The position numbers and the translations under genes are program-made. From DATKEG01 sp035544515 (lineage in GTDB: Bacteria > Acidobacteriota > Vicinamibacteria > Fen-336), in the NCBI GenBank assembly GCA_035544515.1, contig DATKEG010000052.1:1-53992 (forward strand): a DNA stretch of 53,992 nucleotides, written 5' to 3'. Below are positions 37,853 through 46,683 of this stretch, piece by piece (position 1 is the stretch's first letter; each line of letters starts with the position of its first letter). Below the pieces are notes generated by a model. It saw nothing but the letters and a program-made list of their open reading frames with translations, searched no databases and was not told where the DNA came from.

Positions 37853-38156
37853 GCATCCTACAAGAACGTAGAGACATGGGGGACTCCCACGATTTGCGTC
37901 GGTACCGCAGCGTGTCGCTCTCCGTCTTCCATCTTTCATTTCTGTAACATAGCCGTACGCGTGGAACGGCGTGCTTCTTGCTCCTGAGCAGGAGCGCCAT
38001 TCAGGGGTCGCACGCCGGCGACCAGCCCCACTACCGGTTGGGTTCTCCGAAGTCGCCGGGGCCGCGCGATGTAGCGGGACGTCGCGACAGTCCGGGCGAG
38101 GAACGCTGGATGGTGCTTGGGGAGTGTCGGCATACATTTTAGTAGGGAGAAATAGA
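37853..38156. other. ~300-base gap between thrA and the NifA-like gene
   Basis: It contains a short GGG...CCC hairpin (TGGGGGACTCCCA, 37877-37889), a locally AT-richer stretch (37910-37955) and a sigma-54-like element (37967-37982). No gene or RNA is recognised. Near its right end AGGGAG (38143-38148) serves as ribosome site, and the inverted repeat GATTG-GGAGT-CAATC (38155-38169) overlaps the proposed start codon. Confidence 0.5.
37967..37982 (+). promoter_or_regulatory. Candidate sigma-54 (-24/-12) promoter of the NifA-like gene
   Basis: CGGCGTGCTTCTTGCT carries GG and GC exactly ten bases apart (GG-N10-GC) and ends in TTGCT, matching the -24/-12 rule. It lies 175 bases before the proposed start of a sigma-54 activator gene, which would make autoregulation possible. 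Confidence 0.5.
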
Positions 38157-39779
<1,623 letters not shown>

Positions 39780-39886
39780 CCCCCTACGATTTCGTGGGAC
39801 CGGGACCCTCACCAGGCGGCCGTACGAATCCTGCAACCCGCTGAGGGGCCGCTGCTTGGGTCGGAGGACACGCCCGCCGCCCGGCG

Positions 39887-39902
39887 ACGCACGGTTCTTG
39901 CT
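39887..39902 (+). promoter_or_regulatory. Candidate sigma-54 promoter of amtB
   Basis: ACGCACGGTTCTTGCT shows CG-N10-GC with the GCACG and TTGCT parts of the consensus (one of the two -24 G bases is C). It is 45 bases before the amtB ATG and resembles the element upstream of the NifA-like gene (shared TTCTTGCT). Confidence 0.5.
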
Positions 39903-39946
39903 AGGGGTTGGGAGCGAACCCCATCTGTCCTGGAGGAGGTAACGAA

Positions 39947-41236
39947 ATGAACGCGGCGGACATCGCCTGGATGCTGACGTCGACGGCCCTGGTCCTGCTC
40001 ATGACCCCGGCCCTCGGCTTTTTCTACGGTGGGCTCGTGCGCTCGAAGAACGCGCTCAACACGCTGATGATGAGCATCTCCGCGCTCGGCTTCGTCGGCG
40101 TGGCCTGGGCGCTCCTCGGCTACTCCCTGGCCTTCGGCACGGGCAACGCGGCGCTGGGCGACCTGCGCTTCTTCGGGCTCGCGGGCGTCGGGCTCGAGGC
40201 GCAGGGGACGATCCCGCACGTGTTGTTCATGGCCTACCAGGGCACGTTCGCCATCATCACGGCCGCGCTCATCTCGGGCGCGATCGTGGAGCGGATGCGG
40301 TTCGGCCCGTACCTGGCCTTCCTGACCCTGTGGGCGCTGTTCGTCTACGCGCCGGTGGCCCACTGGGTGTGGGGCGGCGGCTTCATCCAGAGGATGGGCG
40401 CGCTCGACTTCGCCGGCGGCACCGTCGTGCACGTCAATGCCGGCGTGGCGGCGCTGGTGGCCGCGCTCGTCCTGGGACCGCGCAAGGACTACGGGCGCCA
40501 GGCCATCATCCCGCACAACGTGGCCTTCACCGTGCTCGGCGCGGGGCTGCTCTGGTTCGGCTGGTTCGGATTCAACGCGGGCAGCGCGCTCGGCGCGAGC
40601 CCCTCGGCCGCCCTGGCCTTCGTCAACACGATGCTCGCCCCCGCGGCCACGCTGGTGGTGTGGACGATGCTCGACCTCAAGCGCACCGGCAAGGCGACGG
40701 CGGTCGGCGCGGCCACCGGCATCGTGGTCGGACTGGTGGCCATCACGCCGGCGGCCGGGTTCGTCAGCCCGCTCGGCTCGCTGGCGCTGGGCGCCCTGGC
40801 CACGTTCCCGAGCTACTACGCGCTGCTCTGGCGGGCGCGGACGCGCCTGGACGACTCGCTCGATGTGGTGGCCGCGCACGGCCTGGGCGGGACGGTGGGC
40901 GCCCTGCTCACGGGCGTGCTCGCCACGAAAGCGTGGAACGGGGCCACGGACGGGCTGCTCTACGGCAACCCGCGCCAGCTCTTGATCCAGACGGCGGCCG
41001 TGCTCGCGGCCATGGCCTTCAGCGCCGCGGGCACCTACCTCATCCTGAAGGTGGTCGGCCTGTTCGCGCCGCTGCGCGTGCCGTCGCGTGAGGAAGGCCT
41101 GGGCCTCGACGTCAGCCAGCACGGCGAGGAGGCCTACGCCCGGGGCGAGGGCGCCATCCTGGTCCTGCCCGAGGTCGCGGCCATGCCGGCGGCCGCCGCC
41201 GTTGGCCAGTTCGAGCCCGAGGGAGGCCGCGCATGA
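39947..41236 (+). CDS. amtB: Ammonium transporter
   Basis: 429 residues with eleven hydrophobic helices. FFYGGLVRSKNALNTLMMS, the VVHVNAGVAALVAALVLG helix with the first pore His, WFGWFGFNAGSALGAS and AAHGLGGTVGALLTG with the second pore His are AmtB signatures. It conducts NH3/NH4+ and is usually blocked by a P-II protein, here encoded in the overlapping downstream gene. The N-terminus MNAADIAWMLTSTALVLLM has no extra signal peptide. GGAGGAGG precedes the ATG at 39947; a TTG at 39908 is rejected because it lies upstream of this site. Expression under sigma-54 and the adjacent activator is likely. Confidence 0.96.
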   Translation: MNAADIAWMLTSTALVLLMTPALGFFYGGLVRSKNALNTLMMSISALGFVGVAWALLGYSLAFGTGNAALGDLRFFGLAGVGLEAQGTIPHVLFMAYQGTFAIITAALISGAIVERMRFGPYLAFLTLWALFVYAPVAHWVWGGGFIQRMGALDFAGGTVVHVNAGVAALVAALVLGPRKDYGRQAIIPHNVAFTVLGAGLLWFGWFGFNAGSALGASPSAALAFVNTMLAPAATLVVWTMLDLKRTGKATAVGAATGIVVGLVAITPAAGFVSPLGSLALGALATFPSYYALLWRARTRLDDSLDVVAAHGLGGTVGALLTGVLATKAWNGATDGLLYGNPRQLLIQTAAVLAAMAFSAAGTYLILKVVGLFAPLRVPSREEGLGLDVSQHGEEAYARGEGAILVLPEVAAMPAAAAVGQFEPEGGRA

Positions 41237-41601
41237 AGCTCGTGGTGGCGATCGTCCGTCCCGAGAAGCTGTCCGACGTCCTCGAGGCCCTGTACCGCAC
41301 CGAGGTGCGGGGCCTCACCATCAGCCGCGTGCAGGGTCACGGCGGCGAGACCGAGCACGTGGAGAACTACCGCGGCACCACCGTGAAAGTGGACCTGTCG
41401 GAGAAGGTGCGCGTGGAGATCGGCGTCTCCGACCACTTCGTGGAGCCGACGGTCAAGGCCATCCTCGCCGCCGGCCGCACGGGCGAGGTCGGCGACGGCA
41501 AGATCTTCGTCCTGCCCATGGAGACGGTCTACCGGATCCGTACGGGCGAGAAGGACCAGGCCGCGGTCACGCCGGTGGAGGAGGCGGCCACGGCCGGCTG
41601 A
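41233..41601 (+). CDS. glnK: P-II family nitrogen regulatory protein (GlnK-like), without Tyr51
   Basis: 122 residues, ATGA overlap with amtB. The fold is complete: MKLVVAIVRPEKLSDVLEAL, T-loop 36-55, B-loop GRTGEVGDGKIFV and C-loop YRIRTGEKDQAAV. Numbering matches E. coli GlnB without gaps to the T-loop, where Y46 is present but position 51, the uridylylated Tyr in enterobacteria, is Val (YRGTTVKVDL). T49 and T50 are nearby. It should still bind ATP/ADP/2-oxoglutarate and dock on AmtB, but canonical uridylylation seems excluded. The C-terminus is extended by ~10 residues (VTPVEEAATAG). Confidence 0.93.
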   Translation: MKLVVAIVRPEKLSDVLEALYRTEVRGLTISRVQGHGGETEHVENYRGTTVKVDLSEKVRVEIGVSDHFVEPTVKAILAAGRTGEVGDGKIFVLPMETVYRIRTGEKDQAAVTPVEEAATAG

Positions 41602-41621
41602 CGGGCGCTCACCCCTTTTGA

Positions 41622-41662
41622 ACGCAGAGAACGCAGAGGAGCGTTCTCTGCGCTCTCTGCGT
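41622..41662. repeat. Long palindrome between convergent glnK and fumC
   Basis: ACGCAGAGAACGCAGAG and its near-perfect reverse complement form a 17-base stem (one mismatch) with a 7-base loop (41639-41645). The arms are themselves an eight-base direct repeat (CGCAGAGA/CGCAGAG). No long T-run flanks it, so it may be a REP-like element or a two-way transcription barrier for the convergent genes. Confidence 0.75.
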
Positions 41663-41682
41663 CGAAGACCCGAAGGCGGTGG

Positions 41683-43068
41683 TTACGGGCCGACCATCTT
41701 CTCCGGCCGGACCCACTCGTCGAACTGCTCGGCCGTGACCAGGCCCAGAAGGACCGCGGTCTCCTTCAGCGTCTTGCCCGTCCGGTGGGCCGCCTTGGCG
41801 ATCTTCGCCGCGTTGTCGTAGCCGATGTGGGGGTTGAGCGCCGTCACCAGCATCAGCGACTTCTCGAGGTTCTCCTTGATCCGGGGGAGGTTGGGCTCGA
41901 TGCCGTCCACGCAGTGCTCGCGGAAGCTGTCGCAGCCGTCCGTCAGCAGGCGCACGCTCCAGAGCACGTCGAACACGATCAGCGGCTTGTAGACGTTCAG
42001 CTCGAACTTGCCGGACAGGCCGCCGATGTTCACCGCCACGTCGTTGCCCATCACCTGCGCGCAGAGCATGGTCAGGGCCTCGGACTGCGTCGGGTTCACC
42101 TTGCCGGGCATGATCGAGCTGCCCGGCTCGTTCTCCGGGATCGTGATCTCGCCGAGGCCGGAGCGGGGACCCGAGGCCAGCCAGCGGATGTCGTCCGCGA
42201 CCTTGAAGAGGGCGGCCGCCAGCGTCTTGAGCGCGCCGTGGGCGTGGACGAGGGCGTCGTGCGCGGCCAGGGCCTCGAACTTGTTGGGGGCGGTGACGAA
42301 GGGATGACCGGTGAGCTTCGAGATCCGCTCGGCCACGCGCGCCGCGAACTCCGGGTGGGCGTTGAGCCCGGTGCCCACCGCGGTGCCGCCCAGGGCCAGC
42401 TCGCTCAGGTGGGGTAGCGCGGCCAGCAGGTGCCCGCGGCCGTGGCCGAGCTGCGCGACGTAGCCCGAGAACTCCTGGCCCAGCGTCAGCGGCGTCGCGT
42501 CCTGAAGGTGCGTGCGGCCGATCTTGACCACGTCCTCGAAGGCCTGGGCCTTGGCTTGAAGCGCGTCGCGCAGCCGCTCGACCGCGGGCACGAGCCGCTC
42601 CCGCACCTCGGTGTACGCGGCCACGTTCATCGCGGCCGGGAACACGTCGTTGCTGGACTGGCCCTTGTTGACGTCGTCGTTGGGATGGACGAGCCGCTTC
42701 TCGCCCCGCTCGCCGCCCAGGACCTCGCTCGCGCGGTTGGCCAGGACCTCGTTCATGTTCATGTTGGTCTGGGTGCCGCTGCCCGTCTGCCAGACCACGA
42801 GGGGGAACTCGCCGTCGTGCCTGCCCGCCAGCACTTCGTCCGCGGCCTCGGCGATGGCCCGTCCCTTCTTCTCGTCGAGCACGCCGAGCTCGACGTTGAC
42901 CAGCGCGCAGGCCTTCTTGACCACGGCCAGCGCGCGCAACAGCGGGGCGGGCATGCGCTCGCCCGAGATCTTGAAGTGCTCGAGCGACCTCTGGGTCTGG
43001 GCGCCCCACAGGCGCTCGGCCGGGACCTCGATGGGACCGAAGGTGTCGCGTTCGATGCGTGTGGTCAT
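41683..43068 (-). CDS. fumC: Fumarate hydratase class II
   Basis: 461 residues. The superfamily signature GSSIMPGKVNPTQ with the mobile catalytic-Ser loop, TGSGTQTNMNMNEVLANRA, the GRTHLQDATPLTLGQEFSGY block and GGTAVGTGLNAHPEF identify iron-independent fumarase rather than aspartase or argininosuccinate lyase. It interconverts fumarate and malate in the TCA cycle. The ATG at 43068 has GGGGAGG upstream; an in-frame ATG at 43110 would overlap the divergent gene start and lacks a ribosome site. It is convergent with glnK. Confidence 0.96.
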   Translation of the reverse strand: MTTRIERDTFGPIEVPAERLWGAQTQRSLEHFKISGERMPAPLLRALAVVKKACALVNVELGVLDEKKGRAIAEAADEVLAGRHDGEFPLVVWQTGSGTQTNMNMNEVLANRASEVLGGERGEKRLVHPNDDVNKGQSSNDVFPAAMNVAAYTEVRERLVPAVERLRDALQAKAQAFEDVVKIGRTHLQDATPLTLGQEFSGYVAQLGHGRGHLLAALPHLSELALGGTAVGTGLNAHPEFAARVAERISKLTGHPFVTAPNKFEALAAHDALVHAHGALKTLAAALFKVADDIRWLASGPRSGLGEITIPENEPGSSIMPGKVNPTQSEALTMLCAQVMGNDVAVNIGGLSGKFELNVYKPLIVFDVLWSVRLLTDGCDSFREHCVDGIEPNLPRIKENLEKSLMLVTALNPHIGYDNAAKIAKAAHRTGKTLKETAVLLGLVTAEQFDEWVRPEKMVGP

Positions 43069-43108
43069 GGCCTCCCCGCTGGCGCGCAGACAATTGTAGT
43101 CTGTAGAC

Positions 43109-43684
43109 ATGGGGACGCTGATGGCGCTGGGCCTGTCGGTGGCGCTGGCCGCGCCCGCGGCGGCGCCGCGCCGCCCGTCGCCGGCGGTACCCGCGGCCGC
43201 CCCGGCCGCGGCGGAGGCGCAGGCCGTGCTCGACGAGATCGCGCGCCGCGGAGCGCGGCCGGTGCTCGAGGAACTCTACGCGCGCGAGGCGCGCTGGCGG
43301 CCGGTGATCGCCGGGGTCGCCAGCGGCCACCCACGGTGGCTGGAGGTCGCCGCGCGCTTCAAGCGCGCGGCCATGCGCAACCTGGCCGTCTCCCAGGAGC
43401 TGACCGTCGCCGTCGCGCGCGCTCTCGAGCAGGCGCCCGCGGCCGCCCTCGGCGTGCTCGAGGGCGCCTTCGACGCGGACGACGTCTGCTCGCTCAACAC
43501 GCTGGAGGACTCGCTCGGCACGGACTACGCGGCCGCGCGGGGCACGGTGGAGCGGCGCGAGCGCGCCGTGTCGAAGGTGACAAACCCGTCCCTCGGCCCC
43601 CGGCGCGACACCTGCCTCGAGTTCCTGCGCGAGCTCAAGGGCGAGCTAGTGCGCAATCGGGAGGCCTGGTTCCCGGCACGCTAG
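43109..43684 (+). CDS. Secreted or periplasmic hypothetical protein
   Basis: 191 residues. Residues 1-18 are hydrophobic (LMALGLSVALAAPAAA) and followed by a Pro/Ala-rich spacer, consistent with a signal peptide or membrane anchor. The rest is mostly helical and Arg-rich (EIARRGARPVLEELYAREARWRPVIAGVASGHPRWLEVAARFKRAA...), with two Cys (DDVCSLNTLEDSLG and RDTCLEFL) that could form a disulfide. I recognise no family. It starts 40 bases from divergent fumC with a -10-like TAGTCT just before the ATG, and ends 3 bases before the stop of the convergent phosphoesterase. Codon use is like its neighbours, so it is probably real. Confidence 0.62.
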   Translation: MGTLMALGLSVALAAPAAAPRRPSPAVPAAAPAAAEAQAVLDEIARRGARPVLEELYAREARWRPVIAGVASGHPRWLEVAARFKRAAMRNLAVSQELTVAVARALEQAPAAALGVLEGAFDADDVCSLNTLEDSLGTDYAAARGTVERRERAVSKVTNPSLGPRRDTCLEFLRELKGELVRNREAWFPAR

Positions 43685-43687
43685 CCC

Positions 43688-45103
43688 TCAGGGCGACGCG
43701 GCCGGGCAAGTCAGGGCGTCGAGCGGCGCCGGGTCGCAGACGAGCTCCGCGCTCGTGTACGTCCCCCGGCCGATGCAGCCGTCGCGGCCGAGCCCACGGC
43801 GGAAGCAGCCCGCGTCGCGCACGTCCCCGCGTTCGTCGATGGCCCAGAAGAACGCCTCGTCCCCCCGCAGGCGCAGGTAGACGAAATGATGGAACGGCCC
43901 GGCCGCGGCGTACCGCTCGTGCAGGGGCTGCAGGCGGTAGAGCGGCGCGCCGCCCCCGCCCGTGACGAAGTGGCGGATGCCGCCGTCCCCGCCCGCCGGA
44001 TGACCGGTGGCGTCCAGCGGCCGGCTGCGCGCGTAGAGGTGGTTGTGCGCGGCGAAGACGAGGTCCGGCGCGAAGGCTCCCCGCCGCGGTCCGTCGAGGC
44101 CGAAGGCCGGCCAGAGCTGGTCGCGGAGGCTCGGCTTTTCCCCGTGCCCGCCGATGCACCGGCCCAGGAGCTTGAACGCGCAGCCGCGCGGCGTGTAGAT
44201 CGGATGGTGCATGGCCACCACCGTCCAGGCCTCGGGGTGCGCCGTGCGGAGCTGGTTCTCCATCCACAGCGTCTGCAGCCGGTCCTCGCGCCGCGTGGCG
44301 GCCACCGGCGCCGTCTCCACCGGTTCGGCCTCCACGTCCAGCGTGTTCGAGTCCGCCACCAGCACGCGCACCCGCGGCCGCCCCGCCGCCGGCGCGGGCG
44401 GCCAGTCCACGCTGTAATAGCGGAGGGGATTGCCTCCGCGCAGGCCGTAGCCGAACGGCGCGTGGCGCAGGGCGGCGCTGGCGAAGCACGGGCTGCCCGT
44501 CTCCTCGGACTGCTCGTACGCGCTGTCGAAGGCCGGCGGGCAGGCGCGCGGGTCGACCGAGCGCGCGTCCTCGAGCACACCGGGATCCACCCACGGGCCC
44601 ACTCCGGGCCCGACGCCGGCGGCCGCGTCCGCCCGCACGTCCTCGCGCACCAGCTCCACCAGCGCATCCGCGCAGGTGAGCGGCGGCGCGGCGGCGGCGC
44701 GCTCGGAGAGCCGGCAGCCCTTCACGTCGTGGTTGCCCAGCGCGGCCCGGACGCGGCCGGCCCCGCCGAGCAGCCTCTGGTACATCGTGTCGAACCGCGG
44801 GCCGAACAGGTCGGGGCTCCCGCGCCAGTAGACGTTGTCCCCGAGGAAGAACACGAGGTCCGGGCGCGGGCACAGCCCTTCCAGGCGGGCGGCCACCTCG
44901 GCCTGCGCGTGCGTCCCCCATTCGGAAGAGCCGCCGAGCCCGTAGCCCGAGTCGCCGATGAACACGATCGCCGTCTCCCCGGGCCGAGGGAGGAGACGGC
45001 ACGGATCCGGGGGCAGGCACCCGTCCGCCGCCGGCTGCGCCCCTCCGGGCGCCGCGAGCGCGACGAGGACGAGCGGAAGAAGGCGCGGGCGCGGGCTCCG
45101 CAT
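43688..45103 (-). CDS. Secreted calcineurin-like metallophosphoesterase
   Basis: 471 residues with a signal peptide (LLPLVLVALAAPGGAQ). Phosphoesterase motifs run in order: FIGDSGYG (GDxG/H variant), FLGDNVY, ALGNHD, MHHPIYTP and FAAHNHLYAR (GHxH variant). They bracket a two-metal centre of the purple acid phosphatase/tartrate-resistant type, the closest group by eye. An insert of ~130 residues between GNHD and the MHHP motif contains several Cys, possibly disulfides in the periplasm. The substrate is unknown. The ATG overlaps the stop of the upstream FadL-like gene by one base (TGATG), so the two are probably co-expressed. Confidence 0.85.
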   Translation of the reverse strand: MRSPRPRLLPLVLVALAAPGGAQPAADGCLPPDPCRLLPRPGETAIVFIGDSGYGLGGSSEWGTHAQAEVAARLEGLCPRPDLVFFLGDNVYWRGSPDLFGPRFDTMYQRLLGGAGRVRAALGNHDVKGCRLSERAAAAPPLTCADALVELVREDVRADAAAGVGPGVGPWVDPGVLEDARSVDPRACPPAFDSAYEQSEETGSPCFASAALRHAPFGYGLRGGNPLRYYSVDWPPAPAAGRPRVRVLVADSNTLDVEAEPVETAPVAATRREDRLQTLWMENQLRTAHPEAWTVVAMHHPIYTPRGCAFKLLGRCIGGHGEKPSLRDQLWPAFGLDGPRRGAFAPDLVFAAHNHLYARSRPLDATGHPAGGDGGIRHFVTGGGGAPLYRLQPLHERYAAAGPFHHFVYLRLRGDEAFFWAIDERGDVRDAGCFRRGLGRDGCIGRGTYTSAELVCDPAPLDALTCPAASP

Positions 45104-46242
45104 CAGAGCCTCACCGTCAGGTTGATGGAGAACCGGCGCGTCCCCGCGGCGGACACCGTGGTCGTCCGCGCGACCACCACCTGGCTCAGGTCCAGGTCGA
45201 GGCGCGCCGCCCGCGCGTAGAACTCGGCCGCCAGCGACGCGCCCACCGCGCCGCGCAGCGCGGCGGGCACTTCCCTGAAGGCCTGCGTGCGGGCGAGGTC
45301 CGCCCCCTCGTAGCGGAGGCGGCCCCCGGTCTCGCGCCGCAGGCCCGCCCGCAGCTTCAGGTACCCTCCGATCGGCGAGGGGCGCGTGTGCTCGAGGCCG
45401 AGCCGCGGCTCGAAGCCGTCCGACAGCGTGAAGAGGCTCGCCTCCTCGACCTCGTTGGCGCGCAAGGCCGCCAGCACCCGTTCGTACCAGACGTAGTCGA
45501 GCTGGCCGCTGACCAGCCAGCCGTCGGAGAGGCGCCAGGCGACGCCCCCCGAGAGCACGGGCGGCTCGGCGACGCGCACGCGCGCGGGCGCCGCCACGGT
45601 CCCGGCCGCGACGTCCACTTCCCGCCGCTCGACCGTCCACGTGGAGAGGTCGCGCTCGTAGGAGAGGCCGACCCGGAAGGCGGTGGGAGAGTGCCGCCCC
45701 CCGAACGTCGCGAGGAGACCGCCGACCGCGCGGAATTTGTTCGCGTCGCCGTCGAGCGTGACACGCCTGACTTCGGCGCCCCTGGCGTCCCGGAGGGTGC
45801 TCGATCCCTCGAGGCGCAGGTGGCGCCAGTTCAGGCTCAGGCCCAGGTTCAGCCAATGCGTGAGGCCCCGCGCGGCCACCAGGCCGATCTGCTCGCGGTC
45901 GGCGGAGAGAAGCCCGTCCTCGACGAGCCCGGGGCCGCTCACCACCTCCAGGTGACTCCCGTGGTCCAGGCTCTGCTGGGCGAAGAATCCGACCGCCCAG
46001 GGACGCTTTCGTGGTCCGGGAGGGCAGGGCAGCGGCGTGGCGGCGGAATCGGCGGGGAGGCCGGATACCGGGACCGTCTCCCCGCGCAACGCGGTGGCCA
46101 GGGCGAGCCAGCGCTCGCCCACGCCCGCGGCCAGCTCGAGGTTGGGCACGAGGGTGAGGCCGGCCGGATTGGTGACCGCCGCGCGCGTGTCGTCGGCCAC
46201 CGCCACGAACGCCCCGCCCAGCCCCGACGGGCGCGCGCCCAC
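45103..46242 (-). CDS. OMPP1/FadL-family outer membrane protein (N-terminus probably longer)
   Basis: 379 residues from the first standard start (GTG at 46242). The FadL hallmark DTRAAVTNPAGL lies near the N-terminus, followed by ~14 amphipathic strands ending in RRFSINLTVRL. FadL proteins carry hydrophobic compounds such as fatty acids or aromatics across the outer membrane. Directly upstream the same frame encodes an obvious signal peptide (RAAVLAAFLSLPGLASARAQ) and the start of the barrel (TSDVAFGGWTWRARDVGARP), but no ATG, GTG or TTG before the in-frame stop at 46389. A CTG at 46368-46366 with GGGGA upstream is the best candidate start. It is coupled to the phosphoesterase gene. Confidence 0.82.
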   Translation of the reverse strand: MGARPSGLGGAFVAVADDTRAAVTNPAGLTLVPNLELAAGVGERWLALATALRGETVPVSGLPADSAATPLPCPPGPRKRPWAVGFFAQQSLDHGSHLEVVSGPGLVEDGLLSADREQIGLVAARGLTHWLNLGLSLNWRHLRLEGSSTLRDARGAEVRRVTLDGDANKFRAVGGLLATFGGRHSPTAFRVGLSYERDLSTWTVERREVDVAAGTVAAPARVRVAEPPVLSGGVAWRLSDGWLVSGQLDYVWYERVLAALRANEVEEASLFTLSDGFEPRLGLEHTRPSPIGGYLKLRAGLRRETGGRLRYEGADLARTQAFREVPAALRGAVGASLAAEFYARAARLDLDLSQVVVARTTTVSAAGTRRFSINLTVRL

Positions 46243-46386
46243 GTCGCGCGCCCGCCAGGTCCATCCCCCGAAGGCGACGTCGGAGGTCTGCGCCCGCGCC
46301 GACGCCAGACCGGGGAGCGACAGAAAGGCGGCGAGGACGGCGGCGCGCGCTCCCGACCCGGCTCGCAGTGGCGTCCCCGCGCCGCC

Positions 46387-46653
46387 CTAGTGCGCGCCCT
46401 TGATGACCACCGCGGGGACGTCCTGCTCGCGGACGAGCCGGCTGCAGCTCGCCAGGTCGGCGGCCAGCGTGTTGTCGAGACGGATGGGGAGGTTCAGCCG
46501 GTCCTGGCTGCTCCGGTTCTTCCGTTGGTACAGCGCTTCCTCCCCCGCGGTGAGCTTCCCGTCGAGCGCCTCGGCGGCGGCGGCCAACTCGCCGCAGATC
46601 GCCTCGTGTGTGTGGGCCAGCTTATCGCGGATCCTGTCCTGAATGCGGACGTT
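46387..46653 (-). pseudogene. Remnant resembling the C-terminus of a BNR/sortilin-type glycosyl hydrolase
   Basis: About 89 codons without a credible start (first standard one is TTG at 46587, leaving 66 aa). The stretch EALYQRKNRSSQDRLNLPIR-LDNTLAADLAS resembles what I recall of the conserved tail of large exported BNR/VPS10-type hydrolases (pattern YQxKNxSxQDPLNxPIxLNNKLAxLAG). The remaining ~900 residues of such a protein are absent, and the short C-terminus diverges (VREQDVPAVVIKGAH). I read it as a decayed fragment left between the FadL-like and transporter genes. A small functional ORF cannot be ruled out. Confidence 0.45.
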
Positions 46654-46683
46654 GTCAACCCGGCCGCGAGACCGCCGGTGTGG

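Noticed and set aside
37853..38156. tRNA or small RNA gene in the gap before the NifA-like gene
   Set aside because: No cloverleaf or CCA-adjacent T-arm sequence can be drawn; only promoter-like elements are seen.
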